A stretch of DNA of 5,208 bases from Vulcanimicrobiota bacterium (GTDB lineage: Bacteria; Vulcanimicrobiota; Vulcanimicrobiia; Vulcanimicrobiales; Vulcanimicrobiaceae): assembly GCA_014305015.1 (NCBI GenBank), contig JACRUB010000169.1, positions 1 to 5,208 on the forward strand, in the 5' to 3' direction. The notes beneath the pieces are model-generated. The model saw nothing but the letters and a program-made list of their open reading frames with translations, was not told the origin of the DNA and searched no databases. Position 1 is the stretch's first letter. Each line of letters begins with the position of its first letter. Shown piece by piece: positions 1-5,208 of this stretch. The position numbers and the translations under genes are program-made.

Positions 1-1513
1 GAACGGTCCCGTTCATCGGGGCGGGCACTGGTAGCCCAATGAGTGTGAGCAGCGTGGGCGCGAGGTCGCCTAGCTTGCCGCCGGCTTGCACTTCTCCGCC
101 CAGGCCCGCTCCGACGAGTAGAAACGGAACGGGGTTGGTGGTATGCGCGGTCAGCGGATTGCCTTGCGCATCAATCTTTTCTTCTGCGTTTCCATGGTCG
201 GCCGTGATGGCCAGCAATCCGCCCGCCGCGGTCACCGCATCCGCCAGCCGCTGCAAACATTCATCCAGGATCTCCACGCTCTGAATCGTCGGCTCCCACT
301 TGCCGGTGTGGCCCACCATGTCGGCATTAGCGTAATTCATGATAATGACGTCGTGATTACGTGCACGTAAGTCCGCAACCACAAAGTCGGTGATCTCTCT
401 TGCGCGCATGTGCGGAGCCAAATCGTAGGTGGCGACAGTGCGGTCGGAGGGAATCAGCTCGCGGTCTTCGCCCGGGAACACGTCTTCGCGTCCGCCGTTG
501 AAGAAGTAGGTAACATGTGCGTATTTTTCGGTCTCGGCCAAGCGCAGTTGACGTAAACCTGCTTTGGAGATAATTTCCCCGAATGTTTCGTACTGCGGCC
601 GCGGTCCGAAGAGCGCCGGATTGCTAAAATCTTCTTCGTATTTCGTCATCGTTGCGAAGATGAGGTCCTTATAGTAACGCACCGGGAACGCATCGAAATC
701 TTGCCCACAGAATGCCAGCGTCATTTGCCGCGCGCGGTCGGGGCGAAAGTTGAAGAAGATGACCGCATCGCCGCCCATCACTGGGCGTGGATCACCGACG
801 ATCGTGGGGAGAATGAATTCGTCGTTCTCGCCGCGCGCATACCCATCGTCGATCGCTTGCTGGGCGGTTGTTGCATGATATGGTGCCAGACCACGCGCGA
901 GCGCGTCGTATGCGGCTTGGGTGCGCTCCCAGCGCTTATCGCGATCCATTGAGTAGAAGCGGCCGATGACCGTTGCAATGCCGTTTGGATTGCCGACGCT
1001 CCTCAGTTTGGCTTCGACCTGCGCAACGTAGCCTTTGGCCGAACGCGGACCGGTATCGCGTCCGTCCAGAAACGCATCGACGACAAAGTCCACCTTCGCG
1101 AGATGTGCCGCGTCGATGAGTGCGATGAGATGCTCTAAGGAACTATGGACGCAGCCGTTCGAGACGAGTCCCATAAGATGCAGCCGTCCGCCGGTGCGTC
1201 GCAGATGCGCGAATACTTCGTGCAGCGTTTTATTTCTGGCAAATTCGCCCGATGCAATATCGGCGTTGATCACAACGACACCTTGCGGTACGACGCGGCC
1301 GCTCCCGAGATTCATGTGCCCGACTTCGCTATTGCCCATGATACCTTTAGGCAAGCCAACGGCTTCGCCGCTAGCTTCAACTGTCGTCCAAGGGTATTTC
1401 TGGAAGAGTCTGCGCCAGTGCGGGATCGTGGCCGCCTCGATCGCATTGCCGTGCGACTTCTCGCTGCAACCCCAACCGTCCAAAATTGCCAGAACGAGTG
1501 GGAGATGTTTCAT
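1..1513 (-). CDS. gpmI: 2,3-bisphosphoglycerate-independent phosphoglycerate mutase (3' end cut by window edge)
   Basis: Cytoplasmic glycolytic/gluconeogenic enzyme of the alkaline phosphatase superfamily; it interconverts 3- and 2-phosphoglycerate through a phosphoserine intermediate and uses two Mn ions. My translation from the ATG at 1513 gives 504 residues with no stop before the left edge; the family is about 510 residues, so only a short C-terminal tail is missing. Visible motifs: LDGWG (D12), GNSEVGHMNLGSGR with nucleophile S62, H123 in SNGCVHSS, FLDGRD (R152, D153), GRFYSMDRDKRWER (R185, R191), FFNFRPDRARQ (R257, R260), K330 in AETEKYAH, NADMVGH (D398, H402), TADHGNAEE (D439, H440) and H457 in AHTTNP. 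All metal ligands and substrate arginines known for the family are present. The start lies four bases after the tpiA stop with no clear Shine-Dalgarno sequence, so translation is probably coupled to tpiA. Odd points are SNGCVHSS where SDGGVHSH is usual, and D146 where His usually precedes AFLDGRD. Identity is very secure. Confidence 0.97.
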   Translation of the reverse strand, partial: MKHLPLVLAILDGWGCSEKSHGNAIEAATIPHWRRLFQKYPWTTVEASGEAVGLPKGIMGNSEVGHMNLGSGRVVPQGVVVINADIASGEFARNKTLHEVFAHLRRTGGRLHLMGLVSNGCVHSSLEHLIALIDAAHLAKVDFVVDAFLDGRDTGPRSAKGYVAQVEAKLRSVGNPNGIATVIGRFYSMDRDKRWERTQAAYDALARGLAPYHATTAQQAIDDGYARGENDEFILPTIVGDPRPVMGGDAVIFFNFRPDRARQMTLAFCGQDFDAFPVRYYKDLIFATMTKYEEDFSNPALFGPRPQYETFGEIISKAGLRQLRLAETEKYAHVTYFFNGGREDVFPGEDRELIPSDRTVATYDLAPHMRAREITDFVVADLRARNHDVIIMNYANADMVGHTGKWEPTIQSVEILDECLQRLADAVTAAGGLLAITADHGNAEEKIDAQGNPLTAHTTNPVPFLLVGAGLGGEVQAGGKLGDLAPTLLTLIGLPVPAPMNGTV

Positions 1514-1517
1514 TGAT

Positions 1518-2273
1518 CTATCGTGCTACCGCGGGCGCTGCCGCCGTAATAATGCCGGCAAAGGATTGCGCTTGCAGACTTGCGCCGCCGACAAGCGCCC
1601 CGTTTATGTTCGGCATTGCCGCATAGGCCGCCATATTCTCGGGCTTGACGCTGCCGCCGTACAGAATGGGAACCTCGCGCAGCGCGGGAAGGCACGCCCG
1701 AATCTCGGCCATCGTCGCGTCTGCATTTTGCGGATCGTCGTTCTTGCCACTTCCGATCGCCCAGATCGGCTCGTACGCAAGGATGACGCTGCGGATTTGC
1801 TCCTCTGCAAGGCCGGTTAATGCTTCTTGGGTTTGCGTGACAACCTTATCCTTGGTCAGTCCGCGGTCTTTCTCTTCAAGCGTTTCGCCCACAGCGATGA
1901 TCGGCGTAATGCCGTGCGCGAGTGCCGCGCGCGTTTTGAGACGTATATATTGATTCGTCTCACCGCAAAACTGGCGGCGCTCGGAATGTCCGAGAATGAC
2001 GTACTCGCAGCCGAACTCTTTGAGCATGACCGGCGAGATCTCACCGGTGTAGGCGCCTTGATTCTCCCAATGCATCGTCTGCGCACAGAGCTTGATGCGT
2101 TCATCGCCGTTCAAACGCTGTGAGACGGCCTGCAGTGCGGTGAACGGCGGCGCAACGAGGACGTCGACGCCATCCGGAAACTCTGCCGAGAGCGCGCGCA
2201 ACCCATCGATGAGCTCCATCGCTTCGTGCGCGGTCTTGTGCATCTTCCAGTTACCCGCGATAACCGTGCGCAC
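1518..2273 (-). CDS. tpiA: triosephosphate isomerase
   Basis: Cytoplasmic TIM-barrel enzyme that interconverts dihydroxyacetone phosphate and glyceraldehyde-3-phosphate. The 251-residue length is normal (about 250). Catalytic residues are all visible: N8 and K10 in AGNWKM, H96 in the GHSERR motif, and E168 in AYEPIWAIGSGK, which leads into the mobile loop 6. Phosphate-binding segments follow: YGGSVKPEN near 205-213 and NGALVGGASL near 224-233. The start codon is GTG; its G is also the last base of the pgk stop codon (TAGTG). The bases just upstream are pyrimidine-rich (CCCCTCCTC), so there is no Shine-Dalgarno sequence and re-initiation by ribosomes finishing pgk is likely. The stretch between loop 6 and YGGS is 27 residues, several shorter than in the Bacillus enzyme as I remember it. 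The gene ends with TAG four bases before gpmI. Confidence 0.98.
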   Translation of the reverse strand: MRTVIAGNWKMHKTAHEAMELIDGLRALSAEFPDGVDVLVAPPFTALQAVSQRLNGDERIKLCAQTMHWENQGAYTGEISPVMLKEFGCEYVILGHSERRQFCGETNQYIRLKTRAALAHGITPIIAVGETLEEKDRGLTKDKVVTQTQEALTGLAEEQIRSVILAYEPIWAIGSGKNDDPQNADATMAEIRACLPALREVPILYGGSVKPENMAAYAAMPNINGALVGGASLQAQSFAGIITAAAPAVAR

Positions 2274-3469
2274 TATGAGGAGGGGACCCCGGCCATCAGC
2301 GCGGCAACCCCCGGAAGCGTTTTGCCTTCTAAGAATTCGAGGGTGGCGCCGCCACCGGTCGAGACGTGCGTCATCGCATCTGCGAAACCAAGCTCGTGCG
2401 CTGCCGCAGCAGCATCGCCGCCACCAACGACGCTCTTGGCGCCCTTGCGTGTCGCTCGCGCGATTGCCTCACCGACGACCTTCGTGCCGTTCTGATAGGC
2501 TTTCTTTTCATACACGCCCATCGGACCATTGAAGACGATGGTACGTGCATTCTCGATAACGCTCGCATACTGCTGCGCGGAGTTCGTGCCAATGTCAAGG
2601 ATCATGAGATTGTCGATCTCACTCAGCGGAATATCCTTCGCTTGAGCATCCGCGTCGAACGCTGGTGCCGCAACAACATCGGTTGGCAGATGCAGCGCAA
2701 CGTTGCGTTCTGCGGCCAATTCCAGAATCGATTTTGCCGGTTCGAGATCGTCATCGCGCAAAGACGTGCCGACATCTTTTCCCTGCGCGGCGAGAAACGT
2801 ATTGGCCATCCCGCCGCCGATACAAAACGCGGTGACGCGGTCCATGAGGTTTTTGAAGACGCCGACTTTGTCTTTGACCTTAGCGCCACCGATGACGCAT
2901 ACAAATGGCGCTTCGGGATCCTTGATGAGTTCAGCGAGTGCGTGCAATTCGGCTTCCATGAGAAAACCAGCTGCAGCCGGCAGGAGATGCGCAATCCCTT
3001 CGGTTGAAGCATGCGCGCGGTGTGCCGTGCCGAAAGCATCGTTGATATAGATGTCGCCGAGCGAGGCGAGTTGCTTTGCGAAACCCGGCTCGTTTTGCTC
3101 TTCCGCCGCATGAAAACGAACGTTTTCAAGCAGCAAGATACCCCCGTCGCTCAAAGCGTTTGCGGCGTGCTCCGCCGCCGGCCCGATGCAATCCGCGGCG
3201 AATTGGACGGGCAGGCCGAGCCGCTGCGCGAGCGCCTCGGCAACTGGACGCAGCGAGTATTTCGAATTCGGACTCCCGTCGGGACGTCCCAAGTGCGAGA
3301 GCACGATGGTGCGCGCGCCGTTCTCGTGCAAGTAGCGCAACGTCGGCAGCGCCGCATCGATCCGCGTAAAGTCCGCAACGGCGGGGCCGTTCATCGGCAC
3401 GTTGAAATCCTCGCGCAGCACGACCCGCTTGCCGCGCACCTCAAAATCTCGCAGCGTTTTGAATTGCAT
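2273..3469 (-). CDS. pgk: phosphoglycerate kinase
   Basis: Cytoplasmic kinase that transfers the acyl phosphate of 1,3-bisphosphoglycerate to ADP, giving ATP and 3-phosphoglycerate. From the ATG at 3469 the protein has 398 residues, the usual size for bacterial PGK. N-terminal substrate domain: REDFNVP (D21, N23), R36, SHLGRP (H59, R62), LLENVRFH (R118) and NDAFGTAHRAHAS (R151). C-terminal nucleotide domain: GGAKVKDK (K197, K201), IGGGMANTF near 217-225, FNGPMGVYE (N314, E321), VVGGGDAAAA near 347-356 and VSTGGGATLEFLEGK near 369-383. The frame stays open 28 codons upstream, to 3553, but that would run deep into gap, and the extra residues do not resemble PGK. The ATG whose A doubles as the last base of the gap stop (TGATG) puts the conserved N-terminus where it belongs. 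No Shine-Dalgarno motif lies at a useful distance, so coupling to gap is inferred. Small oddities: A353 where Ser/Thr usually follows GGGD, and N223 in the GGGMA segment. Confidence 0.98.
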   Translation of the reverse strand: MQFKTLRDFEVRGKRVVLREDFNVPMNGPAVADFTRIDAALPTLRYLHENGARTIVLSHLGRPDGSPNSKYSLRPVAEALAQRLGLPVQFAADCIGPAAEHAANALSDGGILLLENVRFHAAEEQNEPGFAKQLASLGDIYINDAFGTAHRAHASTEGIAHLLPAAAGFLMEAELHALAELIKDPEAPFVCVIGGAKVKDKVGVFKNLMDRVTAFCIGGGMANTFLAAQGKDVGTSLRDDDLEPAKSILELAAERNVALHLPTDVVAAPAFDADAQAKDIPLSEIDNLMILDIGTNSAQQYASVIENARTIVFNGPMGVYEKKAYQNGTKVVGEAIARATRKGAKSVVGGGDAAAAAHELGFADAMTHVSTGGGATLEFLEGKTLPGVAALMAGVPSS

Positions 3470-4485
3470 CAGGCTTTTGCCGGTATTCTCTCCAGAACTT
3501 TGGCGGTGAGGTCGGCCAGGCGGCACGAGTAGCCCCACTCGTTGTCGTACCAAGCCGAGATTTGAATGAGATCGCCGATTGCATTCGTGAGCTTGCCGTC
3601 GATGATGGAACTGTGCGGATTGCGCTTGAAGTCGCTTGAGACCAACTCTTCATCCGTGTACTGCATGATATCTTTCAAGCGACCACTTTGCGTCGCCGCG
3701 CGCAGGGCTGCATTGATTTCTTCTTTCGTGGTTTCTCTCTTGACTTGCGCGACGAGATAGACCATCGAGACCGTCGGGGTTGGAACGCGCAAGGACATGC
3801 CGTCCAAGGTGCCTTTCATCTCCGGAATGGTGAGATAGAGGGCCTTTGCGGCGCCCGTTGAGGTTGGAATGATGTTCGTGGCTGCGTTGCGGGCGCGCCG
3901 CGGATCCTTGTGCGGTGCGTCTAAAATATTTTGATCGTTCGTATAGGAATGGACCGTATTCATGAAGCCGCGTTTCCATCCGAATGTGTCCACAATCGGT
4001 TTGACCGCGGTAGCAAGGCAGTTCGTGGTGCACGATGCGTTTGAAATGATGTGATGTTTCTCGGGATCGTACTGGTCGTCGTTGACGCCGAGAACGACCG
4101 TAAAGTCCTCGCCCGTTGCAGGCGCCGAGATGATCACTTTCTTTGCACCGCCGCCATCGATGTGGCCGCGCGCTTTCTCGGCACTGGTAAAGAAGCCGGT
4201 CGACTCGATCACAATGTCGACCCCGAGATCGCGCCAAGGAATTTTTGCGGGATCGCGCTCCGCATGAACCTTGAACGACTTGCCGTTCACGGTGAGATTA
4301 TCAGGGCCCGCGTTGACTGCGCCATCAAAGATTCCGTAGTTGGAATCGTATTTGAAGAGCTGCGCACACTCCGCTGGCGTCGTGAGGTCGTTCACGGCCG
4401 CGATTTCAATCTGCGGATGGCGTTCCATCAGCGCTTTGGCAAAATTTCGACCGATGCGGCCGAAGCCGTTAATCCCTATACGCAT
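3469..4485 (-). CDS. gap: glyceraldehyde-3-phosphate dehydrogenase, type I, probably NAD-dependent
   Basis: Cytoplasmic enzyme that oxidises and phosphorylates glyceraldehyde-3-phosphate to 1,3-bisphosphoglycerate. It has 338 residues, normal for the family. The Rossmann motif GINGFGRIGRN is at 4-14 and D33 in VNDLT ends the second strand; an acidic residue there, together with P191 in LDAPHKD, fits NAD rather than NADP preference, so a glycolytic role is inferred. The catalytic segment SNASCTTNCLA holds C152, and H179 lies in NTVHSYTNDQ. Phosphate-site residues T182, T210-G211 (in TSTGAAKA) and R233 (in SLRVPTPT) are present, and AWYDNEWGYS with N315 closes the NAD site. First gene of the glycolytic group after a 164-base spacer. 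A GGAG sits 12 bases before the ATG, longer spacing than usual. The stop codon overlaps the pgk start by one base. Nothing suggests damage or recent transfer. Confidence 0.98.
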   Translation of the reverse strand: MRIGINGFGRIGRNFAKALMERHPQIEIAAVNDLTTPAECAQLFKYDSNYGIFDGAVNAGPDNLTVNGKSFKVHAERDPAKIPWRDLGVDIVIESTGFFTSAEKARGHIDGGGAKKVIISAPATGEDFTVVLGVNDDQYDPEKHHIISNASCTTNCLATAVKPIVDTFGWKRGFMNTVHSYTNDQNILDAPHKDPRRARNAATNIIPTSTGAAKALYLTIPEMKGTLDGMSLRVPTPTVSMVYLVAQVKRETTKEEINAALRAATQSGRLKDIMQYTDEELVSSDFKRNPHSSIIDGKLTNAIGDLIQISAWYDNEWGYSCRLADLTAKVLERIPAKA

Positions 4486-4497
4486 TGCTGTCGCATG

Positions 4498-4501
4498 CTC
4501 C
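4498..4501 (-). promoter_or_regulatory. candidate ribosome binding site of gap (GGAG)
   Basis: GGAG precedes the gap ATG with 12 bases between, longer than the usual 5-9. It is the only Shine-Dalgarno-like motif next to any of the four starts in the window; an overlapping ATG at 4496-4494... is not present in a usable frame for gap. The adjoining bases 4501-4494 can pair with 4549-4542 in the upstream hairpin, which would hide it. Confidence 0.45.
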
Positions 4502-4505
4502 GTTT

Positions 4506-4532
4506 AAAAGGCGCTCCGCCTGGCTGCGCGCC
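4506..4532 (-). terminator. weak terminator- or attenuator-like hairpin ahead of gap
   Basis: On the minus strand GGCGC (4532-4528) can pair with GCGCC (4514-4510) around a 13-base loop, followed at once by TTTT (4509-4506). A smaller version uses GGCG (4520-4517) and CGCC (4513-4510) around GAG. The T-run is only four long and is followed by AAA, so termination would be partial at best. It lies 20 bases before the gap start, so it could end part of the whiA transcripts or act as an attenuator; neither is shown by the sequence. Confidence 0.3.
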
Positions 4533-4552
4533 CCCCATGCTAAAGCATGGGG
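4533..4552 (-). repeat. perfect 8-bp inverted repeat (hairpin), CCCCATGC-TTTA-GCATGGGG
   Basis: Arms at 4552-4545 and 4540-4533 are perfectly complementary around a four-base loop, giving a very stable GC-rich stem. The 3' arm can also pair with a second, more distant copy of CGCGCCCCATG at 4571-4561: CATGGGG (4539-4533) matches CCCCATG (4567-4561), and beyond a two-G bulge CGCG (4530-4527) matches CGCG (4571-4568). The two pairings exclude each other. No T-run follows this stem directly, so it is not by itself a terminator. It could be part of a leader RNA or of a REP-like palindromic element. Confidence 0.7.
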
Positions 4553-4649
4553 CCCCGGAACATGGGGCGCGTCGGTCAAGCTGCAGTGATGTTCATTCCC
4601 CGTGGGCGCCCCCAACAGCGTTGGTGGTTTCTCACTAGGGCTTTAGTCT

Positions 4650-5207
4650 TTACCGGAGGCGAGAGCGTTGGCCCTGCGCAGAGCCTGCGCGCAGACCGGC
4701 GGCGAGACGTGCGAGCGCGACGAGGCGGCTGTTGACGGCGGACTTGCTCGCCGGCGGGTTGCAGCGCGCGCCGAGTTCCGCAAGGCTTTCCTCGGGGTGC
4801 TTGATGCGCAGCTGTGCAATTTCTCGCAGCGCCGGGGAGAGCGAACGTAGGCCTTGCGTTTCCGCGAGAAAGTTGATCGTTTGACGTTGCGTGGCCGCGG
4901 CGGATGCGGCGCGTTCGACGTTTGCGGCCTCCGTGTTGACCAAGCGGTGGATGCGGTTTTTGGTTTCCTTGAGTGCGCGGATATCTTCCAGATGTAAGAG
5001 GGCGCCGAAAGCGCCGATGGTGGAGAGCACTTGCGCGATCGCTTCGAAATCCTTGTAGTACAGAACGCGACGCGATTTGCGAACGGTCAGCTTCGGTTCC
5101 ATTGCAATTGCGCGCAGCATCCAGGAGAGCCGCTGCGCGTGCGCTTCGCTCGGAAGCACGAATTCCAAGTGATACCCATGCGTTGCAGCCGAGAGCGACC
5201 CGCAGGC
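4650..5207 (-). CDS. whiA: WhiA-type DNA-binding regulator, C-terminal part (5' end outside window)
   Basis: WhiA is a DNA-binding protein of Gram-positive-type bacteria, named for its role in Streptomyces sporulation and linked to cell division in Bacillus. It joins a degenerate LAGLIDADG homing-endonuclease fold to a C-terminal helix-turn-helix. The frame is open from the right edge: 185 residues are visible, about the last 60 percent of a protein of about 310. It begins inside the second LAGLIDADG-like half with ACGSLSAATHGYHLEF, the family's (F)LAxGS...YHLE signature. Next come YYKDFEAIAQVLSTIGA (visible residues about 50-66), the conserved NRIHRLVNTEAANVER (about 84-99), and the helix-turn-helix LREIAQLRIKHPEESLAELG...NPPASKSAVNSRL (about 127-162). 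The TTG at 5168 lies inside this homology and is not a start. The protein ends in a short basic tail (GQRSRLR). Its place just ahead of gap-pgk-tpiA matches the order in Actinobacteria; rapZ and yvcK/mgfK homologues would be expected further upstream, outside this window. Confidence 0.93.
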   Translation of the reverse strand, partial: ACGSLSAATHGYHLEFVLPSEAHAQRLSWMLRAIAMEPKLTVRKSRRVLYYKDFEAIAQVLSTIGAFGALLHLEDIRALKETKNRIHRLVNTEAANVERAASAAATQRQTINFLAETQGLRSLSPALREIAQLRIKHPEESLAELGARCNPPASKSAVNSRLVALARLAAGLRAGSAQGQRSRLR

Positions 5208-5208
5208 A

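Larger units (their letters stand above)
4486..4649 (-). promoter_or_regulatory. whiA-gap intergenic region / probable 5' leader of the gap operon
   Basis: This 164-base spacer is the only non-coding DNA in the window, so any promoter or leader RNA specific to the glycolytic operon should lie here or inside whiA. Reading on the minus strand, it holds in order: an imperfect inverted repeat ACTA..TAGT (4647-4634) right after the whiA stop; a short hairpin CCAAC-GCT-GTTGG (4624-4612); GGGCGCCC (4611-4604); GAACAT (4595-4590), which can pair with ATGTTC (4563-4558); a strong CCCCATGC hairpin; a GC-rich hairpin ending in TTTT; and GGAG before the gap start. I could not find a convincing sigma-70 promoter: TTGACC at 4579-4574 resembles a -35 box, but no -10 box lies about 17 bases beyond it. 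No known riboswitch class is recognised. Dense pairing suggests a structured leader RNA or a palindromic repeat element, which cannot be told apart from one copy. Confidence 0.45.

Noticed and set aside
1035..1820. A 261-codon plus-strand open frame antisense to gpmI and tpiA.
   Set aside because: It spans the junction of two certain minus-strand genes, is rich in Arg/Ser/Cys as shadow frames are, and shows no family motif.
3470..3553. A 28-codon N-terminal extension of pgk starting at 3553.
   Set aside because: It lies entirely inside the end of gap, its residues do not resemble PGK, and the ATG at 3469 gives a normal-length protein with the one-base overlap typical of this operon.
4574..4579. 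TTGACC as the -35 box of a gap promoter.
   Set aside because: The region 16-18 bases downstream is GC-rich (GGGGCC) with nothing like TATAAT, so a sigma-70 promoter is not supported.
4576..4635. A 19-codon minus-strand reading frame in the whiA-gap spacer (GTG at 4635, in-frame ATG at 4596, TGA at 4578-4576), a possible leader peptide.
   Set aside because: No Shine-Dalgarno sequence at a usable distance (GGGG ends one base before the ATG), no run of regulatory codons, and frames this short occur by chance.
4051..4638. A 195-codon plus-strand open frame across the gap start and the spacer.
   Set aside because: It is antisense to the conserved GAPDH N-terminus and its protein has no recognisable family features; long antisense frames are expected in GC-rich coding DNA.
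5166..5168. TTG at 5168 as the start of the whiA gene.
   Set aside because: The same frame continues upstream to the window edge with WhiA-like residues (ACGSLS...GYH), so the codon is internal.
1..5208. A new defence system, mobile element or CRISPR array in the window.
   Set aside because: All coding DNA is accounted for by five core genes; there are no direct-repeat arrays, transposase-like frames or integration-site pairs.

Overview
The window carries one strand of genes only. Everything supportable lies on the minus strand and reads from right to left: whiA (3' part), gap, pgk, tpiA and gpmI (nearly complete, running off the left edge). This is a lower-glycolysis operon converting glyceraldehyde-3-phosphate/DHAP to 2-phosphoglycerate, placed directly downstream of the WhiA-type transcriptional regulator.

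Organism: a moderately GC-rich bacterium. A genuine WhiA (C-terminal helix-turn-helix plus remnant LAGLIDADG fold) just upstream of gap-pgk-tpiA is the arrangement known from Gram-positive-type (Terrabacteria) lineages, for example the actinobacterial order rapZ - yvcK/mgfK-like - whiA - gap - pgk - tpiA. The protein sequences do not look typically actinobacterial or firmicute to me, gpmI occupies the slot where secG often sits, and Shine-Dalgarno motifs are weak. A less-studied phylum (Eremiobacterota-like or similar) is plausible, but this is a guess from memory, not a measurement.

Layout. Bases 5207-4650: end of whiA. Bases 4649-4486: a 164-base spacer with several inverted repeats, a weak terminator-like hairpin and a GGAG before gap; it is the only non-coding DNA in the window. 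Bases 4485-3469: gap. Bases 3469-2273: pgk, sharing one base with gap (TGATG). Bases 2273-1518: tpiA, starting with GTG and sharing one base with pgk (TAGTG). Bases 1513-1: gpmI, four bases after tpiA and cut by the window edge a few residues before its expected end.

Function together: TpiA interconverts DHAP and GAP; GAPDH oxidises GAP to 1,3-bisphosphoglycerate; PGK makes ATP and 3-phosphoglycerate; GpmI isomerises 3- to 2-phosphoglycerate. The almost zero spacing argues for one polycistronic mRNA with translational coupling. I see no mobile element, CRISPR array, tRNA or rRNA. The window is ordinary core metabolism; the parts worth a second look are the structured whiA-gap spacer, the SD-poor coupled junctions and a few unusual active-site-region residues in GpmI.
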